DNA of 64,000 nt from CAISKJ01 sp046351555 (lineage in GTDB: Bacteria; Myxococcota_A; Polyangia; Polyangiales; Ga0077539). The notes under the pieces were generated by a model. It searched no databases. It saw only the letters and a list, made by a program, of their open reading frames with translations, and had not been told where the DNA came from. Of the stretch, positions 32,899 through 44,000 are shown in pieces. The translations under genes were made by a program, and so were the position numbers. Within the stretch, counting starts at the first letter, position 1; each line of letters starts with the position of its first letter. Where the stretch lies: contig JAXLYI010000018.1 in assembly GCA_046351555.1 (NCBI GenBank), forward strand, positions 124,001 to 188,000, written 5' to 3'.

Positions 32899-35112
32899 AT
32901 GACGCGTCGACGTCCGTGGTTTCTCCTCGCCTGTTCGTTCGCGCTGCTGGTCGTGGGCTGCGAAGGCGCCGGCCCTGGCGACCTCACCTACGACGACGTC
33001 CCCGCCGCCGACGGCGCATCCTTCGGCGACGCGTCGGCCACGCCCGACGCGTCCGACGAAGCGGGAACGCCCGACGCGCCCGGCACGCTGCCCGACGGCG
33101 CCCCGGTCGACCCCGACGCGCCGCCCGGCGTCGACGCATCGCCGCTCTCCGACGCGGGCACCCCGATCGGCCCGCCGCCCACGCTCGGGCCGAGTACCCC
33201 CGGGCCCATCGGCGACCCCTGCCAGACGCTCACCCCCACGATCCGCGGCACTCCCTCACAGCGCATGATCCACGGGACGCCCGGCCGCGACGTCATCTTC
33301 GCGGTCGGCGCGGACTACGTGATCGACTCGGGCGACGGCGACGACGTCATCTGCACCGGCGCGGGCGACGACGTGGTCGACGGCGGCGCGGGCGACGACT
33401 ACATCGACACGGGCCTCGGCAACGACACCGTGCACGGGGGCGCGCACCGCGACGTGATCCACGGGCGCGGCGGGAGCGACCGGCTCTACGGCGGCGACGG
33501 CGACGACGTCCTCTTCGGCGACCTGCTCGACGACGACCTCTACGGCGAGGAAGGCAACGACGTCCTCGTCGGATCGCACGGGACCGACTACCTCCACGGC
33601 GGCCCCGGCGACGACTGGCTCCGCGGCGACACCGGCCACGACACTTTCGTCGGCGGCGAGGGGAGGGACACCGTGAGCTTCATGACCGCCGCCCCGCCCC
33701 TCGGCGGCGCGCTCGCCGCGGGCGACGAGGCCTTCGACGGCGTCGTGGTCGACCTCACCGCGCGGCTCACCGCCGACGACTCCGCGGCGGAGGCGTTGCG
33801 CGACCACGGCGCGGGCGAGCTCGTCGGCTCCGCCGGCGTCGCGACGGGCGACGGCTACCGCGAGGCCGTCGCGGGCGTCGAGGTGGTGGTGGGCTCGGCC
33901 TTCCGCGATCGACTCGTCGCGGGTGACGGCGCGGTTCGTCTCGTCGGGGGCTACGGCGACGACGCGCTCGCGGGCCCCGCGTCGGTCGCGCTCGACGGCG
34001 GACCCGGCGCGGACACCTGCCGCGGCGCGCCCTGCGACGCCCCGGGCGAGCCCCCGACGCGGCCCGCGGGGCCCTTCGCGTTCGTCGACGGCGCGGCGGG
34101 CGACGTGGGGCTCGTCCTGCTCGGCGCGACGGGCACGGCCGATGATTCGCTCAGCGTCGCGATGGTCGAGCGGACGGTGTGGGTCACCTTCAACAACGGC
34201 GACGTGCTGACGCCGGGGCCCCACTGCATCCACCCGTCGCCCGCGACACCCAACGTGGTCCAGTGCGCGCTGCCGGGGCCCTTCCGCTACGTGCTGGGCT
34301 ACGGCGGCGACGGCGCCGACCGGCTCGACGTGCTCGGCGACCTGCCGCGCGACCTCACCGCGCACCTCTACGGCGGCAACGGCGACGACACCCTCGTCGG
34401 CGGCGCGGGCGACGACGTGCTGTTCTCCGGGCCCACGGGCGCGGACACGCTGCGGGGCCAGGGCGGCGACGACGCGCTCCTCAGCGAGAGCGCCTCGCCC
34501 GTCCAGACCACGCGCGGCGCGGACTACCGCGACGGGCCCGACACGCTCGACGGCGGCAACGGCAACGACCAGCTCGTCGCCGACTACCCCTGCGGCGCGC
34601 ACCACTTCATCGGCGGCGACGGCGTCGACATCGCGGGCTTCCGCCGGAGCTCGCCCGCGGGGCTCTCGTCGTACCAGGGGATCACCGCGCAGCTCGGCGG
34701 GGGCATCAACGACCGGACGCACGCGCAGCCCTTCCACGGCCGCGCCTTCATGGCAGGGCTCTGCGCCTTCGACCCGCACGGCACCACGCTCGCGGGCGAC
34801 CTCGAGATCCTCGAGGCGGGCGAGGGGGACGACCGGCTCTACGGCAACGACCAGGACAACACCATCTGGTCGTGGGGCGGCGACGACCGGGTGTGGGGCT
34901 TCGGCGGCGACGACGTGCTCGACGGCCACCGCGGCAACGACGAAATCTACGGCGGCGACGGGCGCGACCGCCTCCACGGCCATGACGGCAACGACACGCT
35001 CCACGCCCGCGAGGAGAGCGGCGCCGCCGACCGAGAGATCGACTGCGGCGGCGGCAGCGGCGTCCTCGCCGACCGCGACCCGAGCGACCCCCCGGCGATG
35101 AACTGTCGCTGA
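32899..35112 (+). CDS. RTX (calcium-binding nonapeptide) repeat lipoprotein
   Basis: 737 residues. Lipoprotein signal ending LLVVGC, then an Asp-Ala-Pro spacer of about 75 residues. Repeats of the form GGxGxDxhx fill three blocks: residues about 140-260 (GGDGDDVLFG, GGPGDDWLRG), about 490-560 (GGNGDDTLVG, GQGGDDALLS) and about 640-720 (GFGGDDVLDG, GGDGRDRLHG). Between them are non-repeat beta segments. Such repeats form parallel beta-rolls that bind calcium. Type I-secreted toxins use them, but a lipobox here means Sec export and a surface anchor. No protease or lipase domain is seen. Probably a structural or adhesive surface protein. Confidence 0.85.
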   Translation: MTRRRPWFLLACSFALLVVGCEGAGPGDLTYDDVPAADGASFGDASATPDASDEAGTPDAPGTLPDGAPVDPDAPPGVDASPLSDAGTPIGPPPTLGPSTPGPIGDPCQTLTPTIRGTPSQRMIHGTPGRDVIFAVGADYVIDSGDGDDVICTGAGDDVVDGGAGDDYIDTGLGNDTVHGGAHRDVIHGRGGSDRLYGGDGDDVLFGDLLDDDLYGEEGNDVLVGSHGTDYLHGGPGDDWLRGDTGHDTFVGGEGRDTVSFMTAAPPLGGALAAGDEAFDGVVVDLTARLTADDSAAEALRDHGAGELVGSAGVATGDGYREAVAGVEVVVGSAFRDRLVAGDGAVRLVGGYGDDALAGPASVALDGGPGADTCRGAPCDAPGEPPTRPAGPFAFVDGAAGDVGLVLLGATGTADDSLSVAMVERTVWVTFNNGDVLTPGPHCIHPSPATPNVVQCALPGPFRYVLGYGGDGADRLDVLGDLPRDLTAHLYGGNGDDTLVGGAGDDVLFSGPTGADTLRGQGGDDALLSESASPVQTTRGADYRDGPDTLDGGNGNDQLVADYPCGAHHFIGGDGVDIAGFRRSSPAGLSSYQGITAQLGGGINDRTHAQPFHGRAFMAGLCAFDPHGTTLAGDLEILEAGEGDDRLYGNDQDNTIWSWGGDDRVWGFGGDDVLDGHRGNDEIYGGDGRDRLHGHDGNDTLHAREESGAADREIDCGGGSGVLADRDPSDPPAMNCR

Positions 35113-35190
35113 CCCGCGGGAGCGTCGCCGCCCTGTCGCCGGGGCGAATTGATCCGATGAACCATCGGTTTCCCCCTACACTTCGCCTCG

Positions 35191-37860
35191 ATGGCACCCG
35201 TCCTTCGACTCGCCGAAGAGCCGAGGCCGCCCGCGCCTCTGCCGCGGCCGGGGAATTCGCCCGAGACGGGGCTCGTCGGGCGGGTCGCGGAGCTCGACCT
35301 GCTGCTCGCGCTCGCCGCCGCTCCCGGTGCGGTGGTCTCCCTGGTCGGCGCGCCGGGCGTCGGCAAGACCGCGCTCGCCCGGGAGCTCGCCGCGCGGCTC
35401 TCCCACGCGCGGCCGGTCGCGACGTGCGAGCTCGGGGACGTCGCCGACGCCGACGGCCTCTGCGCAACGCTGGCCGGTGCGCTGGGCCTCCGCGCGGTGG
35501 GCGGCGACGCGGCGCGGGCGGCCCTCGCCGACGCGTTGCGCGGCCCCGAGTGGAGGCTGCTCGTGCTCGACGGCGCCGAGCGCCTCGCCGAGGCCGCCGT
35601 CGCCGCGCTCGCCTCGCTGCTCGACCGGAGCGAGCCCGCGGCCGTGGTGCTCACCTCGCGGCGGGCGCTCGGGCTCCCGCGGGAGCGGGTCGTCCCGCTC
35701 GACGCGCTGGGCGTGTCGGGCGAGGCGCCGGAGGGCTCCGACGCGGTGGCGATGTTCGTCCAGTGCGTGCGGCGACGTCGCGAGGGCTACCGGCCCGACG
35801 CCGCGGAGCTCGCCGTGGTCGCGGAGCTCGCGCGCCAGCTCGGCGGCCTGCCCCGCGCGATCGAGCTGATCGCCGCGCAGCAGCGGGCCTTCGACGCGCG
35901 CTCGCTCCTCGCGCAGCTCCCCGAACGGCTGCGCGGGGTCGCCGAGCGGGCCCCGGCCCTCGAGCGCTCGCTCCACGAGGCGCTCGCCTGGTCGACCGGC
36001 GCGCTCGACCCCGAGGCGCGCGACCTCCTCCGCGCGTGCTCGCTCTTCCACGGCCCCTTCGCCCTCGACGACGTCCGCGCGCTCGGGCCGCGCGACGACG
36101 GCGAGGCGGCGCGCGGCGTCGAGGCGCTGCTCGCCCGCTCGCTCCTGCGGGAGGCCGAGCCCGCGCGCGGCGGCGCGGCCCGCTTCGCCGTCGACGAGAG
36201 CACGCGGGCCTTCGTGCGCGAGGGCCTGCGCGCCGATGGCGGCCTCGACCCGCTCCGGCGGGCGCACGCGCGGGCGCTCGCGTCGGTCGCGCAGCCCCCG
36301 CCCGCGGCGCGGCTCTACGAGGCCGGCGACCTCGGGGCCGTGCTCGCCCGCCGCGAGGACGCGCTCGCCGCGGTGGAAGCGCTCGCGCCGCTCGCGGGCG
36401 AGGGGGCCGCGCTCGCGCCGCTCGTCGCCGCGCTCGACCTCCTCACCGCCGACGCGCGGACGAGCGTTCGCGAGCACGACGCGCTCGCCGCCGTCCTCGC
36501 CCGGCGTGACGTCGGCGACCCCGCGGCGCTCACCGTCCACGCGGCGCGGGCGCTCGTGCGGTCGCTCCTGCGGCGGGGGCGCGCGGCGGAGGCCGACGCG
36601 GCGTGGCGAACCGCGGCCGGGGCGCCGGCGGTACGCGCGGCCCCGTGGCTCCACGCGGCGCTGCGGGCCTGCGAGGGGGACGTCCACCTGATGTCGTGGC
36701 GCATCCCCGAGGCGCTCGCGGCGCTGCGGGACGCGGCCGACCTCGCGCGGCGGCACGGCGACCCCCTCCACGCCGCGCGCATCTCGTGGCTCCGCGCGAT
36801 GACGCTGGAGTCGCACGGCAGGCTCCACGAGGCGAGGGCGCTCCTGCACGAGGCCGCGACCGAGTGCGGGCTCCACGGCGACCTCCCGACGCTCGCGCGC
36901 ATCGAGTCGACGCTCGGGTCGCTCGCGCTCGAGGAGGGGCGGCTCGACGCCGCGCGCGCCCACTACGAGCGGACGGTCGCCCTCGCGCGCCGCGCGGACG
37001 TCCCCCGCCTCGTGATGACCGTCACCGGCTACCGCGGGGTCGCCGAGCTCGCCGCGGGCGACGCGGGCGCGGCGCTCCGGCTGCTCGACGAGGCCCTCGG
37101 CGACGCGCGGGGGCAGCCGCGGGAGCGCGGCGCCGGGATCTTCCTCGCCGCCTCCGCCGCCGCGGCCGTGCGCGGGGGCGCCTTCGAAGACGCCGTCCGC
37201 CGGCTCGGCGAGGCGCGCGCCGCGGTGGGGGGCGACCCGGCGCTCGTCGCGGTGCTCGGGCTCTACGCCGCCCACGTCGACGTCAGCGAGGCGCGCCGCT
37301 CGCTCGCGCTCGGCGACCGCGACGGGGCCCTCGCGCGCTGGCGGGCGGTGCTCCAGCGCGTCGAGGCCACCCGGGCCGCGACGCTCCCCGCGCCGCCGGG
37401 CGCCCCCGCGCCGCTCCGGCTGCTCGACGCCTCGGACGACGCGCGCATCGCGCTGCGGATCCTCGAGGCGCAGCTCGCGGAGCACGGGGCGATGTTCGAC
37501 GGCGCGGAGGCCGCCGGGGCGCCCGCGCGCGACGCCCGCCCGGCGCCGAGGCTCGCGGTGGCGCACGGGGGCGGGTGGTTCTCGCTCGGCGGCGAGGTGG
37601 TGGAGCTCGGGGCGCGGCCGGTGCTGCGCAAGCTCCTGTGGGCGCTCTGCGAGCGGAGCCTCGCGCGGCCGTCGGAGGCCGTCCCCGCGGAGGCGCTCGT
37701 CGCGGCCGCCTGGGGCGACCAGCGGCTCGGCCCGAAGGTGGGCGCGAGCCGGCTCTACGTCGCGCTCGGCGACCTCCGGCGCCTCGGCCTCCGCGAGGTG
37801 CTCCGCAGCGAGCGCGGCGGGTACGCGCTCGACGCCCGCGTCGAGGTGGTCTTCCGCTGA
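35191..37860 (+). CDS. STAND ATPase transcriptional regulator with C-terminal winged helix
   Basis: 889 residues. An NB-ARC-like AAA/STAND domain near 25-330 has the P-loop GAPGVGKTAL near 50, LLVLDGAERL (Walker B) near 127 and the LTSRRALGL sensor. Residues about 340-720 are alpha-helical repeats of TPR type. Residues about 790-889 form a winged helix like the OmpR/SARP DNA-binding domain: VLRKLLWALCERSLARPSE, AAWGD, and a wing ending GGYAL. In classical SARP/AfsR regulators this domain is at the N-terminus, so the order is reversed here. Likely a signal-gated activator; it precedes the giant lipoprotein gene by 216 bases. Confidence 0.8.
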   Translation: MAPVLRLAEEPRPPAPLPRPGNSPETGLVGRVAELDLLLALAAAPGAVVSLVGAPGVGKTALARELAARLSHARPVATCELGDVADADGLCATLAGALGLRAVGGDAARAALADALRGPEWRLLVLDGAERLAEAAVAALASLLDRSEPAAVVLTSRRALGLPRERVVPLDALGVSGEAPEGSDAVAMFVQCVRRRREGYRPDAAELAVVAELARQLGGLPRAIELIAAQQRAFDARSLLAQLPERLRGVAERAPALERSLHEALAWSTGALDPEARDLLRACSLFHGPFALDDVRALGPRDDGEAARGVEALLARSLLREAEPARGGAARFAVDESTRAFVREGLRADGGLDPLRRAHARALASVAQPPPAARLYEAGDLGAVLARREDALAAVEALAPLAGEGAALAPLVAALDLLTADARTSVREHDALAAVLARRDVGDPAALTVHAARALVRSLLRRGRAAEADAAWRTAAGAPAVRAAPWLHAALRACEGDVHLMSWRIPEALAALRDAADLARRHGDPLHAARISWLRAMTLESHGRLHEARALLHEAATECGLHGDLPTLARIESTLGSLALEEGRLDAARAHYERTVALARRADVPRLVMTVTGYRGVAELAAGDAGAALRLLDEALGDARGQPRERGAGIFLAASAAAAVRGGAFEDAVRRLGEARAAVGGDPALVAVLGLYAAHVDVSEARRSLALGDRDGALARWRAVLQRVEATRAATLPAPPGAPAPLRLLDASDDARIALRILEAQLAEHGAMFDGAEAAGAPARDARPAPRLAVAHGGGWFSLGGEVVELGARPVLRKLLWALCERSLARPSEAVPAEALVAAAWGDQRLGPKVGASRLYVALGDLRRLGLREVLRSERGGYALDARVEVVFR

Positions 37861-37965
37861 CGCGCGGGGTGCCGTGGGAGCGGAGCCTCGCGGGGAGTCG
37901 AGCCCGGGCGCTCACGCGCCGCGGTTTGCCGCTCGCTCGTTGCGAAGGTCGGGTCGCCACGCCGC

Positions 37966-37993
37966 CTTGGGCGCGTTCTTGGGTCGATCTTGG
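37966..37993 (+). promoter_or_regulatory. Candidate operator: three CTTGG direct repeats before the giant lipoprotein gene
   Basis: CTTGG occurs at 37966, 37978 and 37989, so spacings are 12 and 11 bases, about one helical turn. Direct repeats at about 11 bases are the usual binding-site arrangement for SARP/OmpR-type winged-helix regulators, and such a regulator is encoded directly upstream. No clear -10/-35 pair was recognised downstream. The pattern could be chance in this composition. Confidence 0.28.
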
Positions 37994-38076
37994 CGGGCCT
38001 TCGGCGCCCCGGTGATCCCTTCGAGGGGCGCCCCACGGCACCCCTGATGGGCACCGATGGGCGCGCGGAGGATCCC

Positions 38077-41000
38077 ATGCGACGAGACGCGCGGTTCGAC
38101 GGACGACACTGGGGGCGCGCGGCGCTCGCGCTCGTGATCGCGGCGCTCGCGGCGGGCTGCTCCGACGGCGCGCCCGTGGTGTGGGGCGACGCGCGCGCGC
38201 CCGGCGACCTCGGCGCCCTCGACCGGCCCGGCCTCGATGCGTCCGACGCGCCCGACCCCGACCGCGCCGAGGTGGCGGCCGTCCCGTGCCGCGGCGACCA
38301 GGACTGCGCGGGCGCCCGCTGCGACACCGCCACCGGGCGCTGCGTCGGCTGCGTCCCCGCCGACGACACCTGCCCCCTCGGCCAGCACTGCGACCCCGAC
38401 ACGCGGGCCTGCGTCGCGGGCTGTCGCACGGACGACGCGTGCGCCGCCGACCCGGCCGGGCGCCGCTGCGACGTCGCCCGCCACGCCTGCGTCGAGTGCC
38501 TCTCGTCCGACCCGTGCCCCGCCGGCGCCGTCTGCGCCTCCGGCCGCTGCGCCGCGCGCTGCGACGCCGCGACCCCGTGCGCGTCGGGCCTCTCGTGCTG
38601 CGCCGGCGCCTGCGTCGACGTCCGCGCCGACGTCGCCCACTGCGGCGCCTGCGGGGCGGCGTGCGCGGCCCCGGGCGGGACCGCGGTGTGCGCCGACGGG
38701 CGCTGCGCCGTCCGCGCGTGCGACGCGCTCCGGGCCGACTGCGACCGCGCCGCCGCCAACGGCTGCGAGGCCGACGTCTCCGCCGACCCCGCCAACTGCG
38801 GCGCCTGCGCCAACGCCTGCCCCGCCGCGCCCGCCGCGCGGCCCGCCTGCGCCGCCGGGCGCTGCGGCCTCGTCTGCGACCCGGGGCGCGGCGACTGCGA
38901 CGGCGACGCCGCCAACGGCTGCGAGGCCGCCCTCGCCGACGACGCCGCGAACTGCGGCGCCTGCGGCCGGGCCTGCGCGGTGGCCCCCCGCGCCTCGGCG
39001 ACGTGCGTGGGGGGCGCCTGCGGCAACCGCTGCGACGAGGGGTTCGGCGACTGCGACGGCGCGCCGGCCAACGGCTGCGAGTCCGACCTCCGCGCCGACG
39101 CGCGCCACTGCGGCGCCTGCGGCAACGCCTGCGCCGCGGGCGACACCTGCGCCCTCGGCGTGTGCCGCGCGGCCTGCGCCGGCGCCACCTGCGCGGGCGC
39201 CTGCGTCGACCCCGACACCGACCCCGCCCACTGCGGGGCCTGCGGGCGCGCGTGCGGGCAGGGGCCCAACGCGGCGGCCTCCTGCGCGCGGGGGGCGTGC
39301 GGCCTCACCTGCGCCGCGGGTTTCGCCGACTGCGACGGCGCGGCGGCCAACGGCTGCGAGGTCGCGACCGCGTCCGACGCGCGCCACTGCGGGGGCTGCG
39401 GGCGCGCCTGCGCGACGGGGCAGGTGTGCGCGCGGGGGGCGTGCGGCTGCCCCGACGGGTCGACGCTCTGCGCGGGGGCCTGCGTGAGCACCGCCAACGA
39501 CGCCGCCCACTGCGGGGGCTGCGGGCGCGCGTGCGCCCCGGGGCAGGTGTGCGCCGCGGGGGCGTGCCGCGCGACGTGCCCCGGCGCGACCTGCGGCGGG
39601 CGGTGCGTCGACACCGCCACGGACGTGGACAACTGCGGCGCGTGCGGGCGGGTCTGCGCGGCGGGGCAGGTGTGCGCCGCCGGGGCGTGCGCGTGCCCGG
39701 CCGGGGCGACGTCGTGCGGGGGCGCGTGCGCCGCGCTGGCGACCGACGTCGGCAACTGCGGCGCGTGCGGCAACGCCTGCCGCGGGGGCGCCGCGGGGAC
39801 GCCCTTCTGCGAGGCGGGCGCGTGCCGCCTCGCGTGCGTCGCGGGCTTCGGCGACTGCGACCGCGCGGCGGCCAACGGCTGCGAGGTGAGCCTCGCCACC
39901 GCGTCCGCGAACTGCGGCGTCTGCGGCCGCGCGTGCGGCGCGGGCCAGGTGTGCGTCGACGGCGCGTGCCGCTGCGCGCCGGGGAGCACGCTCTGCGGCG
40001 GGGCCTGCGTCGTCCTCGCGAGCGACGCCCGCAACTGCGGCGGCTGCGGGGTGGCGTGCCCGAGCGGCGCCAACGGGACGGCGGCGTGCGCGGGCGGCGC
40101 GTGCGGGCTCGCGTGCGCCGCGGGCTTCGGCGACTGCGACGGCGCCCTCGCCAACGGGTGCGAGACCCCCCTCGCGACGAGCGCTTCGAACTGCGGCGCC
40201 TGCGGTCGCGCCTGCGCCCCGGGCCAGACCTGCGCCGCCGGGCTCTGCGCCTGCCCGGCGGGGACGGCCGCGTGCGGCGGGGCCTGCGTCGACACCGCAT
40301 CCGACGCCGCCCACTGCGGGCGCTGCGGCAACGCCTGCGGCGCGGGGCAGGTGTGCTCGGGGGGCGCGTGCCGGGCCACCTGCGCGGGGACGATGTGCGG
40401 GGCGTCGTGCGTCGACACGCGGACGAGCGCGAGCCACTGCGGCGCGTGCAACGCGGCCTGCGCGGCGGGGCAGTCGTGCGTCGCGGGGGCGTGCGCGTGC
40501 CCGGCGGGCACGGCGGCCTGCGGCGGGCGCTGCGTCACGCTCGCGACCGACGTCGCCAACTGCGGGTCCTGCGGGCGGGCGTGCGCGGCGGGGCCCAACG
40601 CGGCCGCGACCTGTGTGGCGGGCGCGTGCGGGCTCGCGTGCGCGGCGGGCTTCGCGGACTGCGACGGCGACGCGAGCAACGGGTGCGAGGCGGCGCTCGC
40701 GTCGACCTCGGCCCACTGCGGCGGGTGCGGCCGCGCGTGCGGTGCGGGGCGGGCGTGCGTCGCGGGTGCCTGCGCGTGCGTGAGCGGGACGGCCTGCGGC
40801 GGCGCGTGCGTCGACACGCAGACCGACCCGGCCAACTGCGGCGCGTGCGGGGCGGCGTGCGCGGGCGGGCAGGTGTGCTCGGCGGGCGCGTGCCGGTCGA
40901 GCTGCACGGGGACGGTGTGCGGCGTCCGTTGCGTCGACACCGCGACGAGCAACGAACACTGCGGTGCGTGCGGGGCGGCGTGCGCGAGCGGGCAGACGTG

Positions 41001-44000
41001 CGTGCGCGGGGCCTGCGCGTGCCCGGCGGGGACGACGCTGTGCCCGGGCGCCGCCGGGGCGCCGGCCGCGTGCATGTCGACGGCGAGCGACAACGCCAAC
41101 TGCGGCGCGTGCGGCGTGGCGTGCCCGGCGAGCGCCGTCCCCCACTACCCGCTGGTCTGCCGGACGGGCGCGTGCACGCGGGTCTGCGACGCGGGCTTCG
41201 CCAACTGCAACGGGGTCCTGTCGGACGGCTGCGAGGTCGACCTCCAGCGCAACGCGGCCAACTGCGGGGCCTGCGGCAACCGCTGCGGCGCGCTCCAGCT
41301 CTGCGTCAACGGGGCGTGCGGGGCCTGCACCTCCGGCGCGCTGCTGTGCGGCGGCGCCTGCGTCGCGGTGCAGGACGACCCGCTCAACTGCGGCGCGTGC
41401 GGCGTGGCGTGCCCCGCGGGGACGACGTGCTCGAGCGGGGCGTGCCGGGCGACCTGCGCGTACACCGTGTGCGGCGGCGCCTGCGTCGACACGCGGACGA
41501 GCGCGTCGAACTGCGGGGCCTGCGGCAACGCCTGCCCCGCGGGCCAGTCGTGCGCGGCGGGGGTCTGCGCGTGCCCGTCGGGCACCGTCCCCTGCGCGGG
41601 CCGCTGCATCACCGCCGCCAACGACCCGTCGAACTGCGGGGCCTGCGGCGCCGCGTGCTCCGTGCCCGCGGGGACCCACGCGGTCCCGCTCTGCTCGGGG
41701 ACGCGGTGCTCGTTCGGCTGCGACCCCAACTACGCCAACTGCGACGGCGCCGCGGCCAACGGCTGCGAGGCCGACCTGCTCAACTCCGCGTCCAACTGCG
41801 GCGGCTGCGGCGTCGCGTGCCCGTCGGGCCAGACGTGCGTCGCCGCGAGCTGCGCGTGCCCGAGCGGGACGACCCTCTGCGCGGGCCGCTGCGTCAACAC
41901 CTTCACCGACGTCGCGCACTGCGGCGGGTGCGGGCGGGCCTGCGCGGCGGGCGAGATCTGCGCGAGCGGCGCCTGCGTCTCGACCTGCGCCGCGGGCACG
42001 ACGCTCTGCGGCGGGAGCTGCGTCAACCTCCAGACCGACGGCGGCAACTGCGGGTCGTGCGGCAGGCTCTGCCCCGCCGGCCAGACCTGCGCCGCCGGGA
42101 GCTGCGCGTGCCACGCGGGGACGACCCTCTGCGCGGGCCGCTGCGTCAACACCGCCACCGACCCCACGAACTGCGGCGCCTGCGGGGCGGCCTGCGCCGC
42201 GGGGACGCCGGGCACCGCGTCCTGCGCGGGCGGGGTGTGCGGCGTGACCTGCCCCTCGGGCACCGCGGACTGCGACCGCAGCGCCGCCAACGGCTGCGAG
42301 GTGAACCTCGCGACGAGCGCGTCCAACTGCGGCGCCTGCGGGCGGGCGTGCGCCGCCGGCCAGGCGTGCGCCGCCGGCGTCTGCGCGTGCCCGGCCGGCG
42401 CGGTGAGCTGCGGCGGCGCGTGCGTCAACCCGTCGACCGACCCGGCCAACTGCGGCGGCTGCGGGGTCAACTGCGTCGGCGCCAACGTCGCGTCGGGGTC
42501 GTGCGCGTCGGGGTTGTGCTCGCTCACGTGCCGCGCGGGCTTCGGCGACTGCAACGGGAGCGCGGCGGACGGCTGCGAGACGAGCACCGCGACGAGCGCG
42601 GGCAACTGCGGCACGTGCGGCCGCGCGTGCCCCGCCGGCCAGACCTGCGCGGGGGGTGCGTGCGGGTGCGCCCCGGGCGCGACGCTCTGCGGCGGGGCCT
42701 GCGTGAGCACGGCGACCGACGCGGGCAACTGCGGGGCGTGCGGCGTGAGCTGCGCGGCGGCCAACGTGAGCGCGGGCGTGTGCGTGGGCGGGGCCTGCGC
42801 GATCACCTGCAACGCGGGCTTCGGCGACTGCAACGGGAGCGCGGCCGACGGCTGCGAGGTGACGCTCGCGACGTCGCCCGCGAACTGCGGCGCGTGCGGG
42901 GGCCGGTGCGCGCTCCCCCACGCCACGGCAGGGTGCGCGGGCGGCGCGTGCACGGTGGCGGCCTGCGACGCGGGCTACCTCGACTGCGACGGCGCGGCGG
43001 CCAACGGCTGCGAGGTCGACGGGCGCGCGGACAACGCCCACTGCGGGCGCTGCGTCGGGTCGGTGTGCGTGAGCCCGCAGGTGTGCTCGGCGGGCGCGTG
43101 CACCACGACCTGCGGCGCGGGGACGGTGGCGTGCGGGGCGTCGTGCGTGACGACGGCGACCGACGCGCGCAACTGCGGGTCCTGCGGCAACGCGTGCCCG
43201 ACGCCGGCCAACGCGACGCCCGTCTGCCTGGGCGGGGCGTGCACGTTCGCGTGTGCGACGGGCTTCGGCAACTGCGACGGGGCGGCGGCCAACGGCTGCG
43301 AGACCGACGTGCGCACGAGCGCGGCCAACTGCGGCATGTGCGGCCGCGCGTGCGCCGCGGGGCAGGCGTGCGTGGCGGGGGCGTGCGTGACCACGTGCGC
43401 GGCCGGGAGGACGCTCTGCGGCGCGGTCTGCGTCGACACGCAGACGTCGCGAAACAACTGCGGCAGATGCGGGCTCTCGTGCCCCGACGTGGCCCACGGC
43501 GCGGGGGTCTGCACGGCGGGGGTCTGCGGGTACTCCTGCAGCTTGCCGTACGCCGACTGCAACCGCGTCGCCACCGACGGCTGCGAACTCGACACCCGCT
43601 ACGACCCGAGCAACTGCGGCGCGTGCGGGAACCGCTGCGTCCCACCGGCCCACGCGATCGGTCTGTGCGGCGGGGCGACGACGCCCGCCTGCACCTGGGT
43701 CTGCGAGGTCGGCTACGGGGACTGCGACCGGAACGCCCTCAACGGGTGCGAGGTGGACCTGCGGACGGCGGCGGGCCACTGCGGCGCGTGCGGACGAATG
43801 TGCCCGTCGCCCGCCGTGTGCGCCGGGGGGAGCTGCGGCGCGTGCGCGGTCGGCACGTTCCTGTGCGGGTCCACGTGCAGCGACCTGGTCGGCGACCCCG
43901 GCAACTGCGGCGCGTGCGGCAACGTGTGTGCGTCGGGCCAGGTCTGCCTCAGCGGCGCGTGCTCCGCCGGGCCGTGCCCGTGCGGCACGCGGCAGTGCGG

